64,000 bases of DNA, from the NCBI GenBank assembly GCA_030620095.1, contig JAUTXW010000065.1, positions 92,743 through 156,742 on the forward strand, written 5' to 3'. A program made the position numbers and the translations under genes. This document shows positions 33,373 through 53,340 of the stretch, piece by piece; within the stretch, counting starts at the first letter, position 1; each line of letters begins with the position of its first letter. Origin of the DNA: Kuschelorhynchus macadamiae (Eukaryota; Arthropoda; Insecta; Coleoptera; Curculionidae). The notes below the pieces were generated by a model. It made no database searches and was not told where the DNA came from. It saw nothing but the letters and a program-made list of their open reading frames with translations.

Positions 33373-33679
33373 TCTTGACAAAAATTTTTGCTTGAAAAAT
33401 TAACAAGGCTCGCCTTATCAAAAAATTTACTTTTTATTCAGGGGGCATGAAAAATACATTTGCGTAAAAAGCATACCCGGTATAATTTTTTCCCAAAAGT
33501 AAAAATATTAAATACAAGATTTCGTCAGAAGATTTAAAATGCATAAGCACAGCTTTGATTAGTGTACTTACTAGTTTCTAAAATAATTGTGACACATAAC
33601 GACGTACTCGTCAATGCCTTTATTTAATGAAATAATTATCATTTAAAGCAAAGGATTCTTTATAATAAAGTGTTACGGC

Positions 33680-34605
33680 CATGGTCAATTATCATACCGC
33701 TATGTCATGGAACAATTTAGCGACACATTTGAAGGAGTACCAATAACCCGGATGGCAATCTGCATTGTACTAAAAATATTCTAAAGAACTGGTTCTGTTT
33801 TCGACCTAAAAAAAAGAAGAAAGATGACCATACATATGCAGCCACAGTTCTTCAATCTGTTAGAGATAAGGCATGTCCCATAGAAAATGTGCTAAACAGT
33901 TAGCAGATGTAAAAAAAGTCATTCTTAGACGATTCAAAAAAAAATAAAATATTTCCGTTCTTTAATACGATGGAAGAGGGAGATGAAGCGAAATGATTAC
34001 ATTTTTGCTTGTGGGTAGGAGACAACATTTCAAGTGAAAATATTGATTTTTTTATAAGTTTATTATGTTTTCTGATGAATGCTCATTTTCTACTAATAGA
34101 ACTGCAGTATCCCAACACGTGAGGTATTAGTGTCGAGAAAACCCCGAATTTAGAATAATGACGCAAAGACAATATTACACAAAAGTGAACGTGTGGCGTG
34201 CGATATCTATCCGTGGCATTATGGCTCATATTTCTAAAATAACACCTGCAATAGAATATCGTACTTAGAAATGCTAGATTCATTTCCGAGCAATAAACTT
34301 GACAAAAAAATGTATTTTGAACAGGATGGTTGTCCAGCATATTGCGCTCGTGAAGTAACAGAATGGCTTAACCGCAAATTTAGTCCATGATGGATTGGAA
34401 GAACTGTAGCCGAGATTTTTCTATGGGGCCGTTAAAAACAAATTGTTTATGCTGCTCCAATCCAAAATAATACTGATGTACTAAAATGCAGAATTACCCA
34501 GATTATCCATTCAATATCCCAGGAAGAAATCAGAAATCCTTTCAGATATCTAAGGAAGCAGGTAGAAAAGTGTGTTAAATATGGCAGTGAAATTTTTGTA
34601 TTTTG
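33680..34605 (+). pseudogene. Mariner-type transposase relic
   Basis: Scattered frames on the plus strand give GVPITRMAICIVLKIF (helix-turn-helix, about 33738), FSDECSFSTNRTA (first catalytic Asp, about 34072-34110), KKMYFEQDGCPAY (second Asp, about 34305-34340), EIFLWGR and QIVYAAPIQN (about 34410-34465), and ISQEEIRNPFRYLRKQVEKCV near the end. Numerous stops and frameshifts show long decay. It lies in the 5.3-kb intron of the BCL11-like gene, in the opposite orientation. I did not identify terminal inverted repeats. Confidence 0.75.
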
Positions 34606-35078
34606 ATATTTTTATCGTACTGCTTAGTTTAATTCTTTTTATCTTAATTAAATATTTGTATTATTTAAAAATTACACTTTAATAAGCCGTATTTTGAATT
34701 ACATTAATTATTTAATTCATTTTGATTTTACTTTAAATCATAATAATTATTTCATGAAATAAAGACATTGACAAGTACGTCGGTAAGTGTCAATTATTTT
34801 ATCAACTAGTAGATACTCTGATTAAAGGTGTGCTTGAAAATATTTGGGACTTTAAAAACTAAAGTGATAAAACTGATACTCTTAACTTTAAATATTGTAA
34901 CAAAATCTTGTATTTCTGCTTGGAATTTAATTCAAAACCTATTTAATATTTATACTTTTGAGGGAAAATTAAAGACGAGGGCAGCTTTTTACGGACTATA
35001 ATATTTTTGCATTGTTATTTATTTTTTATTCCTCGTGTATAAAAAATTAAATTTTTGACAACGCGAACCTTATTTATT

Positions 35079-38409
<3,331 letters not shown>

Positions 38410-38535
38410 TTGTTTTGCTAGTGTCGCATTTGCAGGTAAATCGAAGTTTACAATACGTCTTTTTGTGTTCCAATAGATCATGAAGGTCTGAAAACATTTC
38501 TCTGCAGTTTCCACAAATAAGAATATCTTGGTTAC
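38410..38535 (-). CDS. BCL11-like zinc-finger transcription factor, internal exon (first finger)
   Basis: On the minus strand the exon follows TTTTTTTTCAG and ends before GTAAGTAAT, a strong donor. Its 126 bp encode NQDILICGNCREMFSDLH then DLLEHKKTYC, a C-x2-C-x12-H-x4-C zinc finger. This CCHC knuckle, soon followed by the AWDLMVHAQ finger, is the N-terminal arrangement of BCL11 proteins. The exon starts with two bases of a split codon and ends with one, which joins in frame to the exon at 32953-33146. Upstream exons should lie above 38535; the exon at 59269-59423 has the right phase. The intron between the two finger exons is 5263 bp. Confidence 0.82.
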
Positions 38536-38547
38536 CTGAAAAAAAAA

Positions 38548-38792
<245 letters not shown>

Positions 38793-40949
38793 CCGTAGAA
38801 ACCCGATTTCAGTTAAAACCCGATATTTCTAGGAAAATCTAGTTTCAACTGTGCTTCCCAGTTAATTCTAGATTTAACTAGTTAAAACTAGAATTGTCTG
38901 ATAATCTTAGTTAAAACTAAAAAATTAAAACGTATTTAATTTTAAACAGTTTTAACTAGTTAAAACTAGTTTTTACTAAGTCAGTAAAAACTGCAATAGA
39001 CCGAACTCAAGGTTGCGGCTCCATTGGCTGGCGGAGCGTAGCATTTTGTAACAGCCGATGAGCGGATGGGAATCTGTTTTCTGATCGGTCGCTAGAAATG
39101 TGGTATGATCTAATCGAGTAATCATAGCGTGCCGTACAGTTGGTGATTTGTGTTTACGACGCGACGCACAGTGAGTTAAATCGGCCGTCTAGCACGACAT
39201 AAGTCCCAAATGTAATTTTGCAATATTCTTAACATATTCTAAAAATCTATATTTAAGATAGTGTTAATAATAGAAAAATGCAATTGAGAAACAAAATTAT
39301 AATTACAGTTCTCGGAGGGGAAGCCTTAAAGTTAGTAAATATTTTAAATCTGAAATTAACATGTTTCTATACATCATTTTCAAAACAGAAAATATGATAC
39401 TAAACATAGCAAATGTTTTTCTAATTTCTTACATGACTACTGTTTATAATTAAAGTTTTCTACGGTATCAAAACTTTTTAAATATTAAAGCCCTTACCTC
39501 AGAAAATTTGGGTCTTTTTAGGTATTACTATATTTAGGTAGTTTTTTTTAACTTGTAGAGCATGCAAAAAAAAGTTTGTTGAAGTTTAGTTTAATTTTTA
39601 TATAAAAAATAAGAAAAAGGATCCCTTTTAACCAAAAACCAAAAAATTAGCTGCTCATAGATGCCCATTCGGGATTTATATAGCTTTAACTATGGCTCCT
39701 TAATTACTACTGACTGCACCAAAAAAAACTGCACGATGTTTATATGACCAGAACTTTGCAAATAATCGTCCGAGTGTAATAACGGTAAACATTTTGCAAA
39801 GACTAAGGTACAAAATTTCGGAATTTTGTATTACAGCTGTCATCTTTTTAAAGTTCAAGATGGCGAACCCATTTTAAAAATATGGATATTTTATCCCTCG
39901 GTAGAAGTTTTACATGCCACATCGTGTTAAAACTAAATTAACAGTTATAATGCCACATTATTTCCAAGCAAAATGATAACACTCTTAAAATTCGATAAAT
40001 AACTAAGATATAATTTTATAAAACCACACTCCCTTCAATTCTTTTAATATTAGAAATGAAAATTTCAAATAAAAAACTAATCAATTAGGTAAATTTTAAC
40101 GACTTTTCTACCTTTACAAAAATAAATCTTAAACGAAGATATCTCCTAAGCTACCAGTTCAGTGCCAGTAATTGGCATTTTTGTAAAGATAATTTCATAA
40201 AAATATAAAAATATATAAAGTGCAATATATAAAATATAAAATAAATACAAAAATAAATATAAAAATATATTAAGTGCAATATCTAAAAAATATCGACTTC
40301 ATTGTATATGGCAAATAACAAAAACAATTTATTTATCACGAAAAGTATACCTAACTAATTAATTTTTATTTGAATGTTTTATTACCAATATCAAAAAAAT
40401 TAAGGAGTGGTTGGGTGCAGGTGCATACGTAGTGGGCTTTTCTAAAACATTATCTGTTACATATTGTTTAGTCTAAAAGTTCTTCTATTGTTTATGTAAT
40501 GAATAGAATAGAAACTCAATGATATTTTGTACTCACAATTCTACATAACCTAAATAAAGCAATATTTGACAAGACACCTTGTATTCTATCTTAATTTTAT
40601 ATGCGTCATATAGCTATTAGTTAATAATAAGTTTAATGATTCATGCATTTTGACATCAATTGTGTTTTTAAGTTACACAAAACATTACATTTTTATTAAA
40701 AACTGAAGCCATTTTAGTAACCCGCATCTTGTTTACATTTTTTTTTGCAAAACATTTTGTTACCTATCCTAAAAAAGTATTATATGAAATTTAAAAAATG
40801 TTAAAACAATGCTTGAATAATTATGTCGTACTACATGGCCGATTTACCACACTGTGCGACGTGACGATTGTGCCGATCTCCAACGCAGAGTTCCGACTTA
40901 TTCCTTTTGTTTTTAGCGTTATTTCTAAACTACTGTTACCACTAGAAAT

Positions 40950-41940
40950 ATGGCTGATATGGAAGAAAATCAGTTGAGAAACAGAACACTATGGAAACAG
41001 CGGTTTTTGGAAAAGATTTTACAACACGAAAAAAAAGAAAGTCACTATACCGTTATGACAGGAGACATGTATAATAAATTGATGAGCGAAGTACAGAAAG
41101 CAGAATTAGCTGCAAAGAAAACACCGTTACAAAGCAGAAGATTTAAGAAATTTAGAATTATTGAGGTTGGCGAAACGAAAAAATTGGCTTCCAGAACTGA
41201 ACCTATTAAATATTATCTACCTGTTGAAGATATTTTTGACATTATTAAAGCAGCACACGTTGCTATTGGACATGGGGGTCGAAATAGGTTGAAAACTGAA
41301 AATTTAAGGAAATACGCAAATATGACTATTGACATGATAAATATTTTTCTATCTCTGCGTGAAACCTGCCAGCGCAAAAACAGTAAGAAGAAAAAGGGTC
41401 TCGTTTCTAAACCTATTCTACATTCGGAAATCAATAGCCCCTGCCAAGTAGACCTAACAGATAGTCACAACAGGACAACGGGTTCAAGTTTATTATGGTG
41501 TACCAGGACCATTTCAAAAAAATTTGTTTTCTTAAGGGCACTGCAAACCAAAAGGGCCGAAGAAGTTGCTTATCAATTAACAGACATATTTTTGACTTTT
41601 GGTGCACCGTGTATTTTACACTCAGATAATGGTAGAGAGTTCGCTAATGCGGTGATCAACCAGATAATGTCTTTATTATATTATCCAATTTATGAAAAAT
41701 AGAGCCCTCCATTCTGGCATAAAACAATCACCATATCGAGCTATGTTTGGAATTGAGCCCAGACTAGGACTTAGGACTTCGCGTTTGCCAACAGAAGTGA
41801 TTGAAAAATTAAATGATGAAGATAATCTTCAAAAAGTTATTAATCAACTAAATCCAGAAAATAGCGAGTCTGCATCGGATGCTGAAGAGGCCGGTCCTAG
41901 TGAAGAATGTCAAATTTTGTTAGCTAGAAGAAGCACATGA
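40950..41940 (+). pseudogene. KRBA2/Ginger-like integrase relic
   Basis: A 250-codon frame (40950-41702) holds an integrase zinc-binding region: H103 and H108 in HVAIGHGG and C140 in RETC. Arg137 stands where the first Cys of the CxxC pair is expected. The DDE core follows: D168 in CQVDLTD and D226 in LHSDNGREFANAV. The frame then breaks. The next frame (41692-41940) opens with KNRALHSGIKQSPYRAMFG, the region after the catalytic Glu in KRBA2/GIN-type proteins. The segment with the Glu is deleted, so the enzyme is dead. The N-terminal part looks like the leader that precedes the integrase in these proteins. It is the element's own former transposase. Confidence 0.8.
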
Positions 41941-42217
41941 AAGTTTAAAAAAATCCCTAAAAACTCCAATTAACTAAATTGCATAAGTTTTTTTAAAATA
42001 AAGATTACATACCATTATTACATTAATTTTAACTTTGGCCCTAAGCACTAAATATCTGGTATCGGGGCTCATTGATCCGTCTTTTGAAAAAATGCAATGC
42101 TCATTGTGAACTTATTTTTTTAAAAATCGGTAAATTTGCCTTTACCCACAACCTCCTCCTACATAATATCACTATCTAATACATATAACAGTGTATATAG
42201 ATTATGCATAGATATAT

Positions 42218-42434
42218 AGTTTGTTCAACTACAGTAGACAGTTGAGGTTATGTTCTCAGGCGCAAAAAAAATTGTGCAGTATTTCCCGAATACATTCATA
42301 ACTGGTTGTCAGAGAGGTTATGATCTGACAGGATCTATTACTTTGAATTATTTATGAATGCATTCAGGAAATCCTGCACATTTTTTTTGCACCTGAGAAC
42401 ATAACCTCAACTTTCTACCGAAGTTGAATAAACT
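42218..42434. mobile_element. Foldback MITE nested in the KRBA2/Ginger-like element
   Basis: Imperfect arms of about 84 bp (42218-42302 and 42350-42434) pair across a 47-bp loop. Matching blocks include GTTGAGGTTATGTTCTCAGG and TGAATGCATTC/GAATACATTC. It is non-coding. No target duplication is obvious at the arm ends. Confidence 0.65.
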
Positions 42435-42689
42435 TACTACTTATCTAGTATTTTATACAAATGGTGTAACCTATAATTTATTCAATTTATTTTAATTTTT
42501 AATGTCTTTCTTATTGTCATTAATATTATTATTAGTCTGTTAAAAGAAACTTACATCTTGATTATTTTTCTCCGTAAAAAGAAGGTTTTATTCTAGGAAA
42601 CTAAATTTTACTGAATATTTAAATATTCTATAAGACCGCCATAACGGCTTTATACAAAAATGTTAGCAGTGATTTTCTATATTACACTT

Positions 42690-43045
42690 TATTTTTGTAC
42701 AAATTTTGAAGTCCGTTCAATAAGTAGTTTCTTAATAATAAATTTTTTTACATTTTCTGAGGTTGACATGTTATCCCGTCATATTGGATTTATACCAAAA
42801 TTCTACTGTATCATCCCAATATGACCCTTGATTTTGACTAAAATTTCGAGTCAATCGGATTAGAAGTTTCTGAGCTATGCCGCGTACAAATAGACCGATA
42901 AATAGACAGTCAGACCGACAGACTGTCGGAAATGGGAAAACATGTTTTTCGAGGTCCAGGGACTCTAAAACGTAAAGATCTGTAAAAATCTCGGAGGGTG
43001 ATTCTTTCACGATTAAATATTACTTCCTTTTACGAGGGAAGTAAC
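42690..43045 (-). repeat. Unit of the dispersed GTCTGT repeat family
   Basis: On the minus strand the order is the same as in the units at 24.6-26.5 kb: GTGAAAGAATCACCCTCCGA, then GATTTTTACAGATC, GGGAAAACATGTTTTTCGAG (complement), GTCTGTCGGTCTGAC, CATAGCTCAGAAAC and a Gly-poor AT-rich tail. It is nested in the KRBA2/Ginger-like element, so this family was active after that insertion. Confidence 0.7.
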
Positions 43046-43367
43046 ACTACCACATAAATCATAAAAAAATAGTTCTTAACATTTTTTTTATAAATATTCT
43101 GTATGCATTATTACTATTTCTACAGGAATTGTATTATAAATTGCAGTCGATTTGAATATAGAGTTAAATATTCCTTGGTGTGTTTTGCTTTTGTTACACC
43201 TACAATCTACTTACTACGTAAAAACTAATTTTAACTAAAATATATTTAGTCAAAACTAGAATTAACTGATAATATTTATTAACTCTAGTTTTAACTGGTT
43301 GAATCTAGAATTAACTGGGAAGCACGGTTAAAACTAGATTTTCCTAGGAATATCGGGTTTTTACGGT

Positions 43368-43370
<3 letters not shown>

Positions 43371-43428
<58 letters not shown>
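43371..43428. repeat. (AT)n microsatellite between two insertions
   Basis: A 58-bp AT tract separates the right end of the KRBA2/Ginger-like transposon from the Penelope fragment. Confidence 0.93.
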
Positions 43429-45690
<2,262 letters not shown>

Positions 45691-45759
45691 GCCAGCTTTG
45701 ACAGTGTCTGATTTTTCATTTAAGTCATAATTTTGGTTCTGCTCAGGAGCAATTCGCCA

Positions 45760-46350
45760 GCTGTATTCGGGGACACCGAATGTTATCGGGTTCTTACTCC
45801 CTTCTACTAGTGGCGCCAGCAGTGAACTCCACTGTAATTATTATTTTATTTTATGGCATTAGGTTGGCCTAAGTCTGAAGTGAGGAAGAATGATGGGGGG
45901 GAATGTCAAAACTTCTTTGAATTTTCTGGAACTGATTTTCTCGTCCCTTTTCTATTGGCTCTCCTTAGAGGTGCAACATGTGTCCGGATTTATAAAAGTG
46001 CCTTATTGGACCAATTTTTTTAAAGTACTGAGAGTATGCCATAATTAAATTATTTTAAAGTGCAGTGCTGTTGAAAGCCTAAGGCCTATTTATGGACATC
46101 ATCTGGCCATAAATTTCGGTCCCATTTTGTTTGGTTCCACATTTGATCGACCACGTGAATGGCGTCCTGAATTTTGTTTTTGGCTGTCGGTCCTCGAGAA
46201 GCCTTTCTAGATGTCTGGAAATTCCCTTTATTCGTGACCGTTGACGTCGAAGGAGCCCTCTAGATGACTAGAGGGTTTCAGGTTAAGAATTCAAGTTTAT
46301 GGTGTAATTTTTGGGGTACATAAACCAAGAGTTCTACAATGGTTTTGGAG
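45760..46350 (-). other. Possible LTR or repeat fragment
   Basis: This is a relatively GC-rich block. On the minus strand, CATAAAATAAAATAATAATTACA is followed by GTGGAGTTCACTGC and TGGCGCCACTAGTAG. A TGGCGCC after an A/T-rich LTR-like end suggests a solo LTR with a primer-binding site, but no second LTR and no TG..CA boundaries can be fixed. Confidence 0.25.
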
Positions 46351-47514
46351 TTCCTTCATGTAAGAGTACAAGGAATTAATTCTTAATTTTTATATTTATG
46401 AATTTTATATAAGGTAGCAGAAAGGAAGTAAGTAACCTATTTTTTGTAAAACAGCCTTGGCGAAACACTTTATATTTTTATAACTTTTTTCCTTGCGGCA
46501 GTGTAAGAGAAAATTCATGAATTTTTGATTCCCTGTGCGCTATTTAATTTAATTTTCATATTTACATATTTGCGACATGACATTTCGCCAGATGTTCATA
46601 GGTTGATGATATAATGGTAATAACGTTCTATCACATTTCATATATTTGATATATTTTATATATTTTACATTTTCTTGATTTATTTTTTTATATCTTCATG
46701 TTAATTGAATTTTTGAATGTAAACTAAATTTCACATGTCAAAAATTATTTTATAAAACAACTTTTTAAAAAAAAAACAAAAGATCAACGTGATCATTAAA
46801 ATTTGACAGTCTGCACTTTATATAGTGTTTTATTGAAAAGCCCTCCAAATCTTTATTTTGTCTGCATTTAAATATCAATATAAATTTCTTCCTAATCGAG
46901 TCACAGTCAATTAGGTGGCGCCCATTTTAATTTCGAAAGGTGTACCCGAGAACCTGCAACCTACAGCTCCCCGAAAAGATGACTGGCTGCCGTTCGCATG
47001 TATTGGTAAGTTCATAGGGACTTTACTCCATAATATGAGGAACTAAGATATGCTTTGAGATTTTTTGTGTCGTGTGGAACCTCAGATAGGCCTTTAGGCG
47101 GCGAAGGCGTTAAAACTTCATTATCAATTTCAATGACAATACTACTTGGTTCTGGATCAGCAGTTGAAATCAAATTGTCCGTAGGAAGGTTTTTAATAAA
47201 TTTTAGTTGAATATCAAGTGTCTCTACATCAAAATAATCAGTAAATATTGCCAGTTTTCATACAATTTTGTATTATGTCTACCAATAAACAAGTTTTCAA
47301 ATTATATATCTGAAAATTTGCGAATCCGTACCATCTAGAAAAAATAATTACCAGACAAGCCGATATCTTTTTATTTAGTCTAATTATATGTTTTGGTAGG
47401 ACTTGATACTCTGATTTCGTGAATTGTATTTAGCATTTAGGAGAGTTAATTAGTTTGGTAAAACATTTCTAATTTACCAGCATATTTTTTTTTAAGAAAT
47501 ACCCTTTTATTAAA
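46351..47514. other. Mostly non-coding; one open minus-strand segment
   Basis: On the minus strand about 47235-47010 reads DVETLDIQLKFIKNLP and on to PSPPKGLSEVPHDTKN without a stop. There are no splice sites or homologues that I recognise, so it may be a captured gene or transposon fragment or chance. Confidence 0.3.
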
Positions 47515-49339
<1,825 letters not shown>

Positions 49340-49501
49340 TTCTTTATAATATGTCCTAACACTGGAACCTGTGGTGGAAGATAGATCAAATACAAGCTTA
49401 TATCATCTGCTGATGATGCTAACTTGGTTAGCGAAACGCACGTCCAGAACGTAACAAGTTGTGGTGTAGTGTGGTTAGAACTCTTGTATTTCTTTATAAT
49501 A
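49340..49501 (+). mobile_element. Second hairpin-family retrocopy with 12-bp target duplication
   Basis: TTCTTTATAATA flanks a 138-bp insert at 49340-49351 and 49490-49501. The insert starts with about 45 bp that are the reverse complement of the tail of the 15.9-kb copy (CCTAACACTGGAACCTGTGG). It then switches to the plus-strand arm from CTTATATCATCTGCTG to CTCTTGTAT, which is nearly identical to 15986-16074. It has the same family and the same inverted-start architecture as the 15.9-kb copy, with a different breakpoint. Confidence 0.82.
49406..49448 (+). ncRNA. Hammerhead-ribozyme-like motif
   Basis: TCTG (49406-49409), CTGATGA (49410-49416), stem GCTAAC/GTTAGC, GAAACGCACGTC (49433-49444) and CAGA (49445-49448). 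It differs from the 16.0-kb copy by one base in the stem III loop (GCAC instead of GCGC). Confidence 0.6.
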
Positions 49502-50500
49502 CTATAAATAATATATTGTGTATACTATAAATAATTTTAGAAAACGTACTACGACTAAACAAGATCAAATTTAGGAATACAATAAATATAATTAACCTAA
49601 TAAGATCTTTATCAGTATCGTTATATGAAGATAGACATGTCAATGAAACGAAAACAAGTCAGAGTCGCAATCAAAAGCAAGCAAATGTTAGTTTGTGGTT
49701 TTCAAGGAACTCAGATTGACACTGAAAAATTTTAAGCCATTTTATTTTTTTTTCGGGAACATTTATCCAATTACATAATTAACACTTAAAACGTTAACAT
49801 CCTTGGTCATAAAATGGCGACAAATGTTGGATTATTCAAACTCCCCTATCGGTTTTAGAAAACTAGTAGTTTTCTGTCAATTGTTTTTTGTTGTATTCAA
49901 TGATTACAAAGAGCTAGACATCCTTGTTGATAAAAATTATCCAACACCTCTGGGTGTCAGTTTAAATACATGTGTCGTTAAAAAAATAAGCTAATATTAA
50001 GATGAAAAAAATTACCTGAATCATTAATTCGTTGTTGTTGGAAAAACATATTTGTTGATACAAGTAACATAAAAACTAATTTCCATTTTAAATATAGCCA
50101 CTTTATTGTATAGAAAAGCCATTTACATAAAAATATTTTGCTTCGTTTTTTCCAATTTTCTATATTTCTGTGGAAATATGATATAGTAAAACAAGTTTTA
50201 AAAATAGTTCTTTTCACTAGAATGTTACTGTTTGAAGTTTTCAAACGTGTTATACACTGTATTTTTTCTACGACTGCATTTGGGCGTAAACTTAAATTCA
50301 CTGTTTACCTTCCATTTCTTACAGCATGACAATGTAAGTTTTAATGACGAGAATATTTTAAATATTTTTGACCTTTTGTTAATAAAAAGCTGAATATAAA
50401 CCAATTTGAGCATTGAGAAACGATTTCCCATGACTGCGAAATATGTTGTTTTCAGAGCTTGCTGCTTTTGTGTTTTTGGACGTGAAAGCATTCGTAGAAA
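49502..50500. other. No supportable gene
   Basis: Overlapping frames of about 60-115 codons on both strands at 49.8-50.57 kb lack splice signals, homologues and coding-like composition. Confidence 0.45.
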
Positions 50501-50502
50501 AC

Positions 50503-50777
50503 TTATTTTTATGTACGTGTATATAGGATTAAGTAAAGTATATTCGTGATATAGGTAATTTCGTGACAAGAATGTAAAAAACTATCATGATTTTACCCAT
50601 TGCGATGACGAACTAATATTTAATCATCACTTTCAACAACTATTTTTATATACTTGTATATAGGATTAAATAAAGTATATTCGTGATATAGGTAATTTCG
50701 TGACAAGAATGTAAAAAACTATCGTGATTTTACCTATTGCGTTAACGAACTAATATTTAAACAGCACTTTTAACAAC
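50503..50777. repeat. Two tandem copies of a 137-bp unit
   Basis: TATATAGGATTAAGTAAAGT through TTCGTGACAAGAATGTAAAA to CGAACTAATATTTAA is repeated once with few differences, the second copy starting at about 50640. High similarity suggests a recent duplication. Confidence 0.8.
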
Positions 50778-51059
50778 GTTAATACTAATTGAAATTGTGT
50801 TTAAAAATATATTCAAGTATATTTATTTATTTTTATGGTGGTATATTCAACGCAATATGTTTTTCTTTCTAGATGTTTTATTTGCTTAGCTTATCCCGGG
50901 ATTCCTTAGTGATTCGAAGTCAATTTTCTTCGTTAAATTTATTTCTTTAAATATGGTTATTCTTCAAATTTTATTAAAAAAGTGACAATTTATAGGTTTA
51001 ATACAATGTTTATGTGATAAATAATTTATAATAAGACATATCACACCGAGATCAGAGAA

Positions 51060-51970
51060 CTTGTCGGAAGTATGAGATTTTCGACTTGATAGAAGCCTCT
51101 AGATTAGTTCGTGACCTCAATAACACTGTTTATAAAGCCAGTAAGCAAACGGGTATTCACGTGAGCACGCTTAAAGATTTCTTAAAAAAGAACAAGAATC
51201 AATTTAGTCTAGAGGTTTCCAAGTTAGTTAGAGTTTTGCGTTGACTTCGACGCTTAAAGTTAATTTATATTATTATATATTAAAGATGCAAGGGCTGGGA
51301 TTCGAATTAACTGTTTAAATTATTAGAAAAACGGCATACCAGTTGGCCAAACATGTAGGGAGAGAATATTTCAAGGATTGTGAAGACACCGATACAGCCA
51401 GAAAGTGACGGTTGGCGCAATACAAAAAACGAAATAATTTATCTCTAGGCAATGGCAAGTCCTAAAATAATTGAGGATTATTAGAGTCTCCGGTTACCAA
51501 GCTCAAAATTTGCTGCTAAGCCAAATACAGTAGTAACTGCAGTTGGCAAGCGGTACATTTACAAAAATCTGCACATGCAGACAGGGGAGAATCACAAACT
51601 CTTTGAGGCTGCGTTTGTGCAAATTGCTTTCCAAATGCACAAAATAATTTATTCCCTAGGGGATGGATTAACAGTGACCTGTTTCCAGAATGGCTGCCCT
51701 TCTCACGTCCCCCAGAAGTGAGTTTTTTTACTTTTTGGGCTCATGGAACTCGTATCTTATAACTCCTTGACGTTGGAGTGTACAAGTCCCTTAAGTTACA
51801 TTGGCAAACAAGTCTAGACAAGTTTATGAGAGAGCACCCTGAGAAGGTGAACATGACAAACTTTCACATTTTGAATCCAGCATTTATATCTACATTTTCT
51901 CGTTCAAATATGCTGTTCCTAAGCAAACTATCCCGTTTTTATTTACTAGTGGCAGAAGTTATGTTATAAC
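51060..51970 (+). pseudogene. Pogo/Tigger-type transposase relic
   Basis: In order: a helix-turn-helix like that of pogo/CENP-B proteins (KASKQTGIHVSTLKDFLKKN, about 51133-51195), IRKTAYQLAKHVGREYF (about 51325-51375), WINSDLFPEWLPF (about 51667-51705) and the C-terminal catalytic text LDVGVYKSLKLHW (from 51768), the site of the third acidic residue. Then comes FMREHPEKVN. Frameshifts and stops separate all of these, and the middle with the first two Asp residues is scrambled or missing. It is a dead DNA transposon. Confidence 0.78.
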
Positions 51971-53340
51971 CAAAATGCAACGTCATCAAATGAAGGTAAC
52001 CCTAATGAAATTAACAAGCTTCTTTATGTGCGACAGATGTGGAACAATTTTGGTATTTTTTCTTATTAAACGTTTATCACGAATTTACTTCTATTCTATC
52101 ACAAATTTACATTCCTTTTTTACGGAAATACCTAATTTAGTATTCAGTGTGATTATTGGTTGCTATACGCAAATCTCTTAGTTCTTTGCTGCTCTTGTAC
52201 TGAAAATTTGGGCTTCAGATATGACTGCATATAACCATTACATATTTAATAGTATTTCTTGCCAAAATCAATATTTATAGTAAAAATACTAAAATTATCA
52301 CGAATATACCTTACTTCACCATAATAAATCTTATATTTCTCTGCACTGTATATTATGATTCTTGCGAAATTTGTTTAAAGAATTTCAACAATTCTTACGG
52401 CTACTACATTAAAATACCTACGTTTAAAATAAAAACGTAAAATAATATGTCGCACTGAACATATTTTTCAAGCGCCTCGCGAAAATATATAATAAACGTT
52501 ATGAAGCTTAACCGCTTTCATTAGCGTGGTCCGTGTGAAAAGCGCCATTTTCACAATTTCTTTTCCGCATAAATCTTGGCTAACTCGCCTTGTATTCCGG
52601 AGTTTATTTTGTTGGTTTAATTATTGTGTTTCTAGCTTTTATAACTTAAATTTATTATGCAGTTTTTGTGATCACAAATTACTTTACGATTTATTTATGG
52701 GAAATTTAGTATGTATGTACATACGTAAATTTTATTTGATAACATTTCATTGTTGTGTCAGTAAATTATAAGAGAAAGAGGACTGAGCACAGAAATATAC
52801 TACTAAAATATAATTTTTGTTACAATGAATATTTATTGAGTAAAAACTTTTGGCACAGCACCTAGATCATTTTAGACCTCTTATACATATTCTATAAATT
52901 TATTATTACCTGTCTGTGCTCTGCGAAATGTTTAAATTTTTATAACTGCATATATCGGAAACCGAAAGTATTGTTTTACCGCACAGAAAAAACAAATTCG
53001 TTTAGTCAAGTAAATTTTCCATTGAATCAAGCAAATATGTTCTTGGTAGTGCCGAAATATATATAAATTTGAGTCAAATATATAAAAAAATTGAATTTTG
53101 TTAAGAAAAAGTGTAAAGTGAAATACTTACATAGTTATTATATATTATATATATTATATAATTTCCTTTCGATATTGTCAACGGAAATTAATATTTTGTT
53201 CAAATATAAAACAAATACTTTATGTTTAATTTAGCAACATGATTTTACCTTTACAATTTAAATGTGTTTGTTCAAAATATGTCATATTTGAAAACAAGAC
53301 ACTACTTGTTTTTTTCTTGGTAGAAGGAGAGAGACACTTC
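51971..53340. other. Non-coding, AT-rich
   Basis: No gene is visible. TATATTATATATATTATATA near 53140 is a short AT-rich palindrome. Confidence 0.45.

Noticed and set aside
45760..46350. Solo LTR with TGGCGCC primer site
   Set aside because: Kept only as a low-confidence entry: boundaries, target duplication and a partner LTR are missing.
47010..47235. Minus-strand open segment as a real exon
   Set aside because: No splice acceptor or donor at plausible ends and no recognisable family; left as an uncertain note.
49803..50569. Overlapping frames of 60-115 codons on both strands
   Set aside because: Mutually overlapping, no homologue, no convincing splice pair; probably chance openness.
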